A DNA stretch of 64,000 nucleotides from GCA-2748575 sp965222725 (GTDB lineage: Bacteria > Pseudomonadota > Gammaproteobacteria > Pseudomonadales > Ketobacteraceae), in contig OZ244969.1 of NCBI GenBank assembly GCA_965222725.1, positions 1,736,001 through 1,800,000 of the forward strand, read 5' to 3'. Shown piece by piece: positions 52,741 to 60,860 of this stretch (positions are counted from its first letter, which is position 1; each line of letters opens with the position of its first letter). Below the pieces are notes generated by a model, which had not been told where the DNA came from, ran no database searches, and saw only the letters and a list, made by a program, of their open reading frames with translations. Made by a program: the position numbers and the translations under genes.

Positions 52741-53622
52741 ATGGAAAGAATCAAAGAAGCGATTGAGCAAGCCGCGCGTAACCGCGAACAGGTCCATGCA
52801 GATACCGGGAAACTGGTGAATGTGGCGCTATCGTATCAAGAGTCGCCAGCGCAGGAATCGACATCCCGGGAGTCGTCCTTCAAGCCGGTGCGCCACAATG
52901 TTTCCACAGGCAGTGTCTCCACAGGCAGCAGCCTGCAATATCCGATTCATTATGAAACCACACAGGTACATCCGGTTAGCAGCGACTGGCTGCAACAGCA
53001 TCGTATTCTGAACGAGGTTTCGGACCCTGCCGTACTGCAAGCGTACAAATTACTGCGCACCCAGGTGTTGAAAAAGCTGCGCGATAATCACTGGAACAGC
53101 ATGGCGGTACTCAGTGCCCGCAGTGGCCAGGGCTCAACGCTGACGGCGATTAATCTGGCCATCAGTATTGCCATGGAGTTCCGGCATACCGCTATGCTGG
53201 TGGATTTTAATCTGCGCCGCCCGGGGATACATAGTTACTTCAATTTCGAACCGGTACTGGGCGTAAGCGATTACATGCTGCATGGCACCGATATTCGCGA
53301 AATGCTGTTCAGTCCGGGCGTGGAAAGCCTGGTGGTGTTGCCCGGCAGGGAAGCCTTCGATCATTCATCGGAGCGGTTAATGTCACCGGATGTGCAGCAA
53401 TTGGTGACAGAAATAAAACAGCGCTACAGCTCACGGATTATTATTTTTGATTTGCCACCGGTACTGGAAGCCGATGATGCGGTGGCGTTCCTGGACCAGT
53501 TTGATGCGGGTTTGCTGGTGGTGGAAGAGGGCAAGACCAAAAAGCCGGACATTGCCGCGGTGGCCGATCTTATCGGCAATAAACCGTTGCTGGGCACCGT
53601 ACTGAACAACGCGTCGGATTAG
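52741..53622 (+). CDS. CpsD/CapB-like tyrosine kinase family protein with altered P-loop
   Basis: 293 residues. N-terminus MERIKEAIEQAARNRE as in exosortase-cluster BY-kinases. The ATPase domain (about 115-290) keeps the fold: LSARSGQGSTLTAINLA (P-loop), LVDFNLRRPG (Walker A') and IIFDLPPVLEADDA (Walker B). However, the P-loop Lys of GEGKT is Ser132 (codon 53134-53136), and the second Asp of the Walker A' DxD is Asn157. No tyrosine-rich tail is present. It is therefore probably a weak or inactive kinase that still binds the chain-length protein. It lies 11 bases after that gene. I see no frameshift; the reading frame is intact. Confidence 0.85.
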   Translation: MERIKEAIEQAARNREQVHADTGKLVNVALSYQESPAQESTSRESSFKPVRHNVSTGSVSTGSSLQYPIHYETTQVHPVSSDWLQQHRILNEVSDPAVLQAYKLLRTQVLKKLRDNHWNSMAVLSARSGQGSTLTAINLAISIAMEFRHTAMLVDFNLRRPGIHSYFNFEPVLGVSDYMLHGTDIREMLFSPGVESLVVLPGREAFDHSSERLMSPDVQQLVTEIKQRYSSRIIIFDLPPVLEADDAVAFLDQFDAGLLVVEEGKTKKPDIAAVADLIGNKPLLGTVLNNASD

Positions 53623-53626
53623 CACC

Positions 53627-54475
53627 ATGTATGAAGCCTTCTACAAACTGAAGTCTCGGCCGTTTTCATTGCTGCCAGATCCGGGCTTTATCTATCTTGG
53701 CAAAGAACATGATCTGGGATTTTCCATTCTGCGCTACGGCCTGACCAATGAAGCAGGCTTTACCGTGCTGACCGGCGAAGTCGGTACCGGCAAAACCACC
53801 CTGGTCAGACATTTGCTGAATCATCTGGATGATTCAGTCGCTGTGGGGCTTATATCCAATACTAATATGCAGCTGGCTCCCATCTTGGAATGGGTAGCGG
53901 ATGCGTTTTCTGTTGATGTCAGCCGCCATCAGGGACTGGCACTTTACAATGCACTGGTGGATTGCTTTCTCGAACACTACGGTGCCGGGCGCCGGGTATT
54001 GCTGGTGGTGGACGAAGCCCAGAATCTGGATAAGGAATCCCTGGAAGCCCTGCGGCTGATTTCCAATATTAACGCGGATCATCATCAGATAGTGCAGATT
54101 ATCCTGGTGGGTCAACCGGAATTGCGAACCCGTTTGCAGGACCCCGGTTTGCGCCAGTTTGCGCAACGGGTTTCGGTGGATTATCACCTGTCACGGCTGA
54201 CGCTGGTGCAGATCAACAATTATCTGAAACACCGCCTGCGGGTGGCGGGCGCCAGTCGTATGTTGTTCGACAAACAAGCCGTGGGTCAGATTGCTTATCA
54301 CAGCGAAGGCATTCCCCGCCTGATTAATAATATCGCCGATCTGGGCCTGGTTTATGGTTTTGCCCGCAGGCAACCGATAGTTACCGAAGAGGTGATCCGT
54401 GAAGTGGTTCAGGATCGCAATAAAAACGGCATACTGCCCACCGGCAAAATGGCGGCGGCCTGTTATCAGGCCTGA
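53627..54475 (+). CDS. Exosortase-associated AAA ATPase (XrtA-associated)
   Basis: 282 residues. An ExeA-type AAA protein: MYEAFYKLKSRPFSLLPDPGF at the N-terminus, Walker A GEVGTGKTT at 50-58, Walker B LLVVDEAQNL (Asp129-Glu130), sensor region VGQPELRTRLQDP and the arginine in RVSVDYHLSRL. This is the family annotated as XrtA-associated ATPase, found in nearly all exosortase EPS loci. The role is not known in detail; secretion or polysaccharide assembly is assumed. No transmembrane helix. The ATG is 2 bases after the stop of the preceding gene. Confidence 0.93.
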   Translation: MYEAFYKLKSRPFSLLPDPGFIYLGKEHDLGFSILRYGLTNEAGFTVLTGEVGTGKTTLVRHLLNHLDDSVAVGLISNTNMQLAPILEWVADAFSVDVSRHQGLALYNALVDCFLEHYGAGRRVLLVVDEAQNLDKESLEALRLISNINADHHQIVQIILVGQPELRTRLQDPGLRQFAQRVSVDYHLSRLTLVQINNYLKHRLRVAGASRMLFDKQAVGQIAYHSEGIPRLINNIADLGLVYGFARRQPIVTEEVIREVVQDRNKNGILPTGKMAAACYQA

Positions 54476-54481
54476 TGCATC

Positions 54482-55747
54482 ATGAGTGTGTTTCTTTCCT
54501 TTGTCTGGGCAACCTATCTGGCCACCGCACCGGTTTACTGGCTGCCGGGCATTGGTCCGGGGCTGTTGCTGATATTCAAAACCCTGGCGGTATCCTCGGC
54601 CGTGTTGTTGGCGGTGGGAGTGCTACTGCTCAGGGACAGGCTGCGTTTTCCGGGCGGCATCGCCGGACCGGCGGTTTTTGTGGTGCTGGTGCTGGCATCC
54701 GTATTTGGCATGCTGCAGGCTGAATCAGACGTGGCTGTTAAAACCCTGCGTGATTATTTTTTTGGTTTTACAGCCTTCTATGCGGTTTATGCTCTGAAGC
54801 GCCAGGACTTGTTGAAAGACCACCTGTTAGCACTGGCCGCTTTGTTTATTGTGTGTCTGTGTGCACTGGTTTGTCTGGCGGAGTTTGCCGGAGCACCCGC
54901 ACTGAAGGCGCCGGCTGTTTTTAATGGCTACCCGGTGACCTTTGCCGGGTTTTCTTCCCTGCGCACCGGTTGGTCCAACGGTATCTCCCTGTATGTGGCC
55001 TTTCTGTTTATTCCGTTTTGTCTGAGTCAGCGCTATCGCTGGCCGTTGCTGGTTCTGGCATTTGCCGGAAGCTTTGTGATTCTTACCTCACAATTTGTGG
55101 TGGGGGGCAGGGCCGGTATGCTGGCCACCTTGCTGGCGTTGGTGTTGATCAGTTACCGGGTGCTGCCCAAACCGGTGCTGGCACTGATTGTTTTTATTGC
55201 GGCTCAGGTGGTGTTGCTGAACATGGATCTGTTCTATGAACACCTGCGCCTGGATAGACTGGACGAACAGCAGGTGGATCTGGGGGATGTGGATCACTTT
55301 TCTGCGGGCCGGGTGGGCTCTTATCTGTTTGCGCTGGAAAAATTTGCGGAAAGCCCGTTGTTTGGTCATGGCTTTGGCAACGTCAAAATGTCCGGCCATC
55401 ATATTCACAATATGTGGTTGCGAATTCTGGCGGAAGCCGGTTTGTTTCCACCCTTGATTTTTGGTGTTTTCCTGGCCTATGTGCTGGCAAGAAAAAAGCC
55501 AACCCGGGTTCAACACAAGGCATTGCAGCCTCACCAGTTATATAAGGTGGTACTGCTACAGGGTGTACTGATTTCGATGCTGGAACCCAGTGCCATTCTG
55601 GGAGCGTTCCAGAATTCCGCCAACTGGTGGGTCAGTCTGGGGATGGTGCTGGCCTACGTGGACAGTGAAACCGATCCGGATAGCGCAGCGGAGGCGGTTG
55701 ATCCCCCGGCGGCGCGTTCACAGGGAGCCCTGTTTAATTATGCTTAA
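54482..55747 (+). CDS. O-antigen ligase/Wzy-like polymerase
   Basis: 421 residues with about ten hydrophobic transmembrane helices. The middle part has a large periplasmic loop containing GGRAGMLATLLALVL and then HHIHNMWLRILAEAG, the His-rich motif of the Wzy_C/O-antigen ligase family. It either polymerises repeat units or attaches them to a carrier. It overlaps the flippase gene by 8 bases. The ATG is 6 bases after the ATPase stop. Confidence 0.88.
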   Translation: MSVFLSFVWATYLATAPVYWLPGIGPGLLLIFKTLAVSSAVLLAVGVLLLRDRLRFPGGIAGPAVFVVLVLASVFGMLQAESDVAVKTLRDYFFGFTAFYAVYALKRQDLLKDHLLALAALFIVCLCALVCLAEFAGAPALKAPAVFNGYPVTFAGFSSLRTGWSNGISLYVAFLFIPFCLSQRYRWPLLVLAFAGSFVILTSQFVVGGRAGMLATLLALVLISYRVLPKPVLALIVFIAAQVVLLNMDLFYEHLRLDRLDEQQVDLGDVDHFSAGRVGSYLFALEKFAESPLFGHGFGNVKMSGHHIHNMWLRILAEAGLFPPLIFGVFLAYVLARKKPTRVQHKALQPHQLYKVVLLQGVLISMLEPSAILGAFQNSANWWVSLGMVLAYVDSETDPDSAAEAVDPPAARSQGALFNYA

Positions 55748-57203
55748 AAAGTTTCTCGGCTACGGCGCGCTGGAAGGCGCCAGCCGGTTTCTGAATTGGG
55801 CCATGATATTCTTGTTAGGAATATTTCTGGCGCCCTCTGCGTTCGGGAAAATTTCCCTGGTAGTGGCCATGGAAGGGGTGCTGCTGGCCATCTTTGTGTT
55901 TGGTCTTGATCGCAGTGTGCTGCGTTACTATCACGAGCAGCCGGAAAGAATCCTCACCATCGTATTGCGGGTGTGGGGAGGCCTGTCTCTCGGCGTGGCA
56001 ACCATCCTGTTGCTGGCCAATGGGGTGGGTGGGGTCGGTGAGGCCGGTGAGGTAAAAGGCTACAGCCATTGGCTGGGAGTAACAGCCACCGGCGACTGGG
56101 CGCTTGTTCTGCTGCTGGCGCTGGTTTTGTCTTTTCATCGACTGTGTCTTGCCATTGCGCGGGTGGAGGATGATCTGGCAGCCTTCAGGAATTTGCGCAT
56201 TCTGGTGCAGGTTGTGCGTTTTGTGCTGGTGTTGGGGACAGTGGTCTGGCTGCAATCAGATCCGTTTTACACCTATATCCTCGGGACATTGGTACCAGTA
56301 ACACTGATGTGTGTGATGTATTTTGTTCCGGTTGTTTTGCGCTATCGGCGGGGCCGTTATCAGGCTTCAGATAAAAACGCTGCTGAATCCACTGCTGGTT
56401 CTTTGCCTTACAGTACCCGCCAGATTATTCGCTTTTCCCTGCCATTTATTCCTCATGTGCTTTTCAGTGTGTTTTTGAGTTATATCGATCGTTTTATGCT
56501 GGCCAACTATATGGATGAAACCGCAGTGGGCCGTTATACCTTTGCCTATATGCTCGGTAGCTGCCTGTCGTTTCTCTATGCTTTTGTTGCCATTGTGTAT
56601 GAGCCCTACCTGTTCCGGCAGGCGGATAACCCGGAACGTATCGGCCGTTTGCAGAAACAGTATTTAACCGTGCTGCTGACGGCCGCTGCGCTGGCATCGA
56701 CAGGCCTGCTGGGCGGTGTGCTTCTGTTTGCGCCCTGGTTTGAAGCCCGGGGTTATACCGGTGTTACCGAAATCACCCCCATGATTCTGGTAGCGCATAT
56801 GGTGCATGTATTCTATCTGCGAGCCAATAATGAACTGGCACTGCAACAGAAAACCGGTTATATCGCGCTGGCGAGTTTTCTGGCCGCAGTGTTCAACGTG
56901 GCTATGAATGCAGTGCTGATTCCGGCGTTTGGTATTGCCGGGGCCGCCATGGCCACGCTGGGTGGTTACCTGTTAATGGCACTGGTGATCATGTTGTTTG
57001 CCGGTAAACACAACAAGCGATTTATCGACCGGGAGGTGGGGTTACTGTTTGCTGCTATGGTGATGGTATCGCTGGCGGTTTGCCGGTTGCTGAATCACTG
57101 GAGTGTCATGATCCCCGTTGTTGCAGTTTTGTTGCTGTCATCGCTGATGCTGCTGCGAACCCTGGGCCGGCAAAAGCTGGTGCTTGATGTAAGCCAGAGT
57201 TGA
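55740..57203 (+). CDS. Polysaccharide flippase (Wzx-like, MOP superfamily)
   Basis: 487 residues with about 12-14 transmembrane helices. The N-terminus MLKKFLGYGALEGASRFLNWA and FSLPFIPHVLFSVFLSYIDRFML are typical of the Wzx/RfbX family that moves lipid-linked repeat units across the inner membrane. ATG 55740 overlaps the ligase stop by 8 bases. A longer frame from 55590 runs over the ligase gene and is not real. It ends 11 bases before the convergent lipoprotein gene. Confidence 0.92.
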   Translation: MLKKFLGYGALEGASRFLNWAMIFLLGIFLAPSAFGKISLVVAMEGVLLAIFVFGLDRSVLRYYHEQPERILTIVLRVWGGLSLGVATILLLANGVGGVGEAGEVKGYSHWLGVTATGDWALVLLLALVLSFHRLCLAIARVEDDLAAFRNLRILVQVVRFVLVLGTVVWLQSDPFYTYILGTLVPVTLMCVMYFVPVVLRYRRGRYQASDKNAAESTAGSLPYSTRQIIRFSLPFIPHVLFSVFLSYIDRFMLANYMDETAVGRYTFAYMLGSCLSFLYAFVAIVYEPYLFRQADNPERIGRLQKQYLTVLLTAAALASTGLLGGVLLFAPWFEARGYTGVTEITPMILVAHMVHVFYLRANNELALQQKTGYIALASFLAAVFNVAMNAVLIPAFGIAGAAMATLGGYLLMALVIMLFAGKHNKRFIDREVGLLFAAMVMVSLAVCRLLNHWSVMIPVVAVLLLSSLMLLRTLGRQKLVLDVSQS

Positions 57204-57213
57204 GCTGAAAGGC

Positions 57214-58083
57214 CTATCGAGAAAGCTTTTCAAGAAAGTCCCGGGTTTCCAGCCACCAGGGGTTGTCGTCTTGCCATTCCAGGCGGGCCGATGCCGGTGT
57301 CCAGATCACAACACCATCGGCATGGGCCTTGACCAGCTCCAGCTGCTGGCGCCAGAAGGCACGTGGCAGATCCTGGTGCTTCAGGCGACGGTTGCTGTCG
57401 TGAAACTGTGGCCACAGAAACACGTATACCGGTTTGTTGTATTGTCGGGCTTCACGAATATTGGCCAGTGCATAATCTCGCCAGCCTTCGGGGTTGGGAT
57501 AAAAAGTGTAGAGCGAAGGAAAAACCGCGTCCGCCTTGTCCGCCAGCGGTGCCACTTTGCGGTTGTGATGTTGCCACTGTGTCATGGCCTGTTGATCCTG
57601 TTTTACCGGGGCCCAGTAATTTCGCTCCGGTGTCAATCCGTAGTAACCAATCTCCCTGCCGGGCAGCCGGCGCTGAAACAGTGCCAGCACACTGCTGAGC
57701 CGGGCCATGTTGCCGCTGGCCTTTTCAGTATCTGTCAGCTTCCAGTGTTCAATATCAAGACATACGACTTTTATGTCAGTGGGCAAACGACTCAGGGATT
57801 GATTGATGCTGACCAGATCAATGTTGTCGCCGGCATGTGGTCCGCCCCAGAGTGCCCGGGTACCCAGCAGGGCAATGGGCTCCATGCCATAGCGGGACAA
57901 ATCCGGTTTGTTGCGATGCTGTATGGCATCAAATACCCGAAAGCCTCCCTTGGGCGCAGCGGCGGGCTGATGCTCTGCCCTGCCGGCTTGCCTGAGTTCG
58001 GTGGCGCTGCAGGCGCTGATGCTGAAAACCATAAGGATTGCCAGCAAAAACCAATCGGCTGGCAGTGGGGTTTTTGTTTTCAT
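57214..58083 (-). CDS. Lipoprotein, putative hydrolase of TIM-barrel type
   Basis: 289 residues, the only minus-strand gene in the EPS block. The signal peptide ends in a lipobox SISAC (Cys25). The mature protein contains VVCLDIEHWKL (Asp110, Glu112), IGYYGLTPERNYWAPVK, AVFPSLYTFYP and KPVYVFLWPQFHDSN. By eye these recall the order of conserved segments in GH56 hyaluronidases (an acidic DxE pair, a YPS-Y segment and a VY-P-F segment), though similarity is remote. A role in trimming or releasing the polysaccharide is possible. The start ATG is only 4 bases from the outermost possible start of the divergent glycosyltransferase. The function is not established. Confidence 0.75.
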   Translation of the reverse strand: MKTKTPLPADWFLLAILMVFSISACSATELRQAGRAEHQPAAAPKGGFRVFDAIQHRNKPDLSRYGMEPIALLGTRALWGGPHAGDNIDLVSINQSLSRLPTDIKVVCLDIEHWKLTDTEKASGNMARLSSVLALFQRRLPGREIGYYGLTPERNYWAPVKQDQQAMTQWQHHNRKVAPLADKADAVFPSLYTFYPNPEGWRDYALANIREARQYNKPVYVFLWPQFHDSNRRLKHQDLPRAFWRQQLELVKAHADGVVIWTPASARLEWQDDNPWWLETRDFLEKLSR

Positions 58084-58087
58084 CTAG

Positions 58088-59371
58088 ATGCAATCTTACT
58101 GTCGCAGAATGTCCAGATCAGAGAATAAGACGTTTTTGTTAAGCGGAAATGACCCGCCACTCTATATGGACAGGCAAACCTGTATTAAAAACATGGAATT
58201 TCAGCACAATGAGCTTGCCGGTGATGCCCCCATGGACGTGCTGGTGGTGTATCACTATGTGGCGCACTACCGGGAACCTGTCTTCATAGAGCTGATGGAA
58301 AACGGTGCCTGTCGCTACCGGCTGTCCTGTGGCGACAAGTTGAATGAGCCCAGTATGAAAGTGGTGGATGCGGAATCGCCCATCTATCACGACAGTGTCA
58401 AATTAAAGAATGTCTGGTTCGGCAAGCATTTTCTGTGGCAGTCCGGCATCAACCGGATTCTTTTTCACCCCGCCAAAGTCATTATTTTACTGGGCAATAT
58501 GTATTTTATTTCCAGCTGGATGATTTTGCTGCTGGCAAAACTCACCGGTAAAAAAGTGCTGCTGTGGACTCACGGGGTCAAGCGGGACAGTGATGGCGCC
58601 AGGGAACGTATTCGCGACTGCTTTTACCGGCTGTCTGACGGCTTGCTGTTATACGGTACCCGGGCACGACGTTTGTTGGGCAAGCGCGGACTGCCCATTG
58701 ACCGCATGTATATTGTTTATAACTCACTTGACCATGCGAGGATGAAGCAGATTGATCAGTCATTAACACCGGAAGATATTGCTGCGGTCAGGCAGGAGTT
58801 TGCTATCCCGGAAGATGCAACTGTGCTGATATCCTCCAGCCGGTTGAGTGTGAATAAAAAGCTGACGCTGTTGTTACAGGCTGTCAGGGAAATGACCGCG
58901 CAAGGCAGCCATGTGTACTGCCTGATTGTGGGGGATGGGGAAGAGCGTAGCCGGCTGGAAACTTACATCGACACACAGGGCCTGAGTAATGTGAGATTGC
59001 TGGGGGCCTGCTATGACGAAGCCCGGCTGTGTCAGTTATTTCGTGCATCCGACATTTGTGTGGTTCCGGGTGATATCGGCCTGAGTGCCATACACGCTAT
59101 GACCTACGGCGTACCTGTGATTACTCATAATGATCTGAATTCCCACGGGCCGGAGTACGAAGCCGTTATAGAAGGCCGCACGGGGTTTCTTTTTCGGCGT
59201 GACAGCGTCAGCGATCTTGTCGCCAGGATAAACGAACTCCGGCAACTGTTGCAGACCCGCCCCATCGATGTCTCCGGAGAATGCCGGGCGCTGATTGAAA
59301 AGCACTATACGCCGGCGGCGCAGCGCCATGCTATCGACAGAGCCGTGCAGGCCACTGTCGGGACCGGGTGA
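58088..59371 (+). CDS. Glycosyltransferase family 4-like protein
   Basis: Up to 427 residues. The recognisable GT-B fold starts at MDVLVVYHYVAHYREPVFIEL (Met at 58232), so 58232, 58193 or 58166 could be the true start. The most upstream ATG at 58088 is only 4 bases from the divergent lipoprotein start and would leave no promoter space, so I think a downstream start likely. The C-terminal GT1 domain has VLISSSRLSVNKKLTLLLQA, LIVGDGEERSRLE and DICVVPGDIGLSAIHAMTYG, then VIEGRTGFLF. It transfers a sugar from a nucleotide donor to the growing EPS unit; specificity is unknown. Confidence 0.88.
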   Translation: MQSYCRRMSRSENKTFLLSGNDPPLYMDRQTCIKNMEFQHNELAGDAPMDVLVVYHYVAHYREPVFIELMENGACRYRLSCGDKLNEPSMKVVDAESPIYHDSVKLKNVWFGKHFLWQSGINRILFHPAKVIILLGNMYFISSWMILLLAKLTGKKVLLWTHGVKRDSDGARERIRDCFYRLSDGLLLYGTRARRLLGKRGLPIDRMYIVYNSLDHARMKQIDQSLTPEDIAAVRQEFAIPEDATVLISSSRLSVNKKLTLLLQAVREMTAQGSHVYCLIVGDGEERSRLETYIDTQGLSNVRLLGACYDEARLCQLFRASDICVVPGDIGLSAIHAMTYGVPVITHNDLNSHGPEYEAVIEGRTGFLFRRDSVSDLVARINELRQLLQTRPIDVSGECRALIEKHYTPAAQRHAIDRAVQATVGTG

Positions 59372-59376
59372 CGATA

Positions 59377-59907
59377 ATGGTAAAGATGAAATGGTTCAAA
59401 GAATGGTTGCGCATTGTTCTGGGTGCTTTTCGCAAGCTGAATCTGCGCTGGCAAAATCCGTCGTTGCGTATCGGTAAGGGTTTTTTCTGCTGCAGTGGCT
59501 GCAAGTCGTCCCGAGCCCGGGACATTATCATAGGCGATAACTTTTATATGGGGCATAACTGCTACCTGTCCTGTCATGCCCGCATTGGTAACGATGTGCT
59601 CTTTGCTTCCGGTGTGGCCCTGGTGGGAGGGGATCACAAGGTGGATGATCTGAGTGTGCCTATAAGGCTTTCCGGTAGAGACACCATTAAAACCATTGTG
59701 ATCGGAAATAACGTTTGGATAGGCCATGGTGCCATCGTCATGCACGGAGTCACTATCGGCGAGGGCGCTATTATTGCAGCCGGCTCCGTGGTTACCCGGG
59801 ATGTACCGCCCAATGCTATTTACGGTGGTAATCCTGCAAAACTTATCCGGTTCAGAGGCCTGGTGGATGAACCCGGCGAGGAGGCTGTATGTTCGATGTC
59901 AGTGTAA
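59377..59907 (+). CDS. Hexapeptide-repeat acyltransferase (left-handed beta-helix)
   Basis: 176 residues. Left-handed beta-helix repeats run from about residue 50 to 155: IIIGDNFYMGHNCYLS, HARIGNDVLFASGV, TIVIGNNVWIGHGAIVMHGVTIGEGAIIAAGSVVTRD. GGNPAKLIR at the end is the usual acetyltransferase terminus (WbbJ/NodL type). It is likely an O-acetyltransferase that modifies sugars of the EPS. The start could also be GTG 59368 (overlapping the upstream stop) or ATG 59386; all give the same domain. It overlaps the next gene by 19 bases. Confidence 0.88.
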   Translation: MVKMKWFKEWLRIVLGAFRKLNLRWQNPSLRIGKGFFCCSGCKSSRARDIIIGDNFYMGHNCYLSCHARIGNDVLFASGVALVGGDHKVDDLSVPIRLSGRDTIKTIVIGNNVWIGHGAIVMHGVTIGEGAIIAAGSVVTRDVPPNAIYGGNPAKLIRFRGLVDEPGEEAVCSMSV

Positions 59908-60821
59908 TTATTCTCACCTTTAATGAAGAAAAAAATATTCGCCATGCCATTGAGTCGGTGAGTGACTGGGCAGAAACCATTTTTGTTGTGGATTCCTACA
60001 GCACGGATCGCACCGTGGATATTGCACTGGAGTATGAGCGGGTATTTGTAGTGCAGCACGAATTTGTTAATTTCTCGGCCCAATGGAACTGGGCTTTGCA
60101 GGCGTTACCGATCAAAACCGGCTGGACCCTGAAACTGGATGCCGATGAGCGGGTAACGCCTGAATTCAAGTCCGAAGTGCCGGAAGTTGTCAGGAACCAT
60201 CCGGGTATCAGCGGTATTTATTTTCGCCGTAAAATGTTTTTTATGGGGCAGCCCATTGTGAACGGCGGCTATTCCAGCACCTATAAACTGCATCTGTGGC
60301 GCACCGGTAAGGCGGTTTTCGAAAACCGCGAAGTGAATGAACATACCATCATAGACGGCCCCACCCTCCGAATTACGTCCTTTATCGATCATCACGATTT
60401 CAAATCCATCAGTGACTGGATTGCCAAGCACAATCGCTATTCTTCCATGGAAAGCCGTTGTCTGATTCAGGGGAATGTTGCCGGGGATATTACGCCAAGA
60501 TTGTCCGGCAGCCCCTATGAACGAAAGGCCTGGCTGCGGGGTGTTTACCGGAAAATGCCTTTCCGCCATGTTGCCTATTTTCTTTACCGCTATCTGTATC
60601 AACGGGCTTTTATGGACGGCATGGTCGGGTTTCGTTACTGCCTGCTGCATGCCTTTTACCGGTACTGGATTGATCTCAAGTATGAGGAATATCTTCGTTC
60701 CGGCGAACAGCCTGAAGTGCAATGGCCAACCCGGGGCAGTGCCCATCCGGTGGTGAAAGTATCTACCCTGCAGCGACAGGTGGATGGCGCCTTGAACGTG
60801 CCCAGTGCGGCGGCCGGTTAA
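59889..60821 (+). CDS. Glycosyltransferase family 2 (WaaE/KdtX-like)
   Basis: 310 residues. GT-A fold: VSVIILTFNEEKNIRHAIES, WAETIFVVDSYSTDRTVDIA, and the metal-binding LKLDADERVTPE. The segment SSTYKLHLWRTGKAVFENREVNEH is characteristic of the WaaE/KdtX (lipopolysaccharide core glucosyltransferase) type. A GAGGAGG site precedes ATG 59889. A long tail after about residue 255 contains aromatic residues but no clear membrane helix. It probably adds one sugar of the EPS repeat. Confidence 0.9.
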   Translation: MFDVSVIILTFNEEKNIRHAIESVSDWAETIFVVDSYSTDRTVDIALEYERVFVVQHEFVNFSAQWNWALQALPIKTGWTLKLDADERVTPEFKSEVPEVVRNHPGISGIYFRRKMFFMGQPIVNGGYSSTYKLHLWRTGKAVFENREVNEHTIIDGPTLRITSFIDHHDFKSISDWIAKHNRYSSMESRCLIQGNVAGDITPRLSGSPYERKAWLRGVYRKMPFRHVAYFLYRYLYQRAFMDGMVGFRYCLLHAFYRYWIDLKYEEYLRSGEQPEVQWPTRGSAHPVVKVSTLQRQVDGALNVPSAAAG

Positions 60822-60860
60822 TAGTGAGCAGCCGGCCTGACGAACGGACTGAGGAAAGTA

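Noticed and set aside
57271..58128. 285-codon plus-strand open frame opposite the lipoprotein gene at 57214
   Set aside because: The minus-strand frame has a clean lipoprotein signal and coherent domain-like segments; the plus-strand frame has none.
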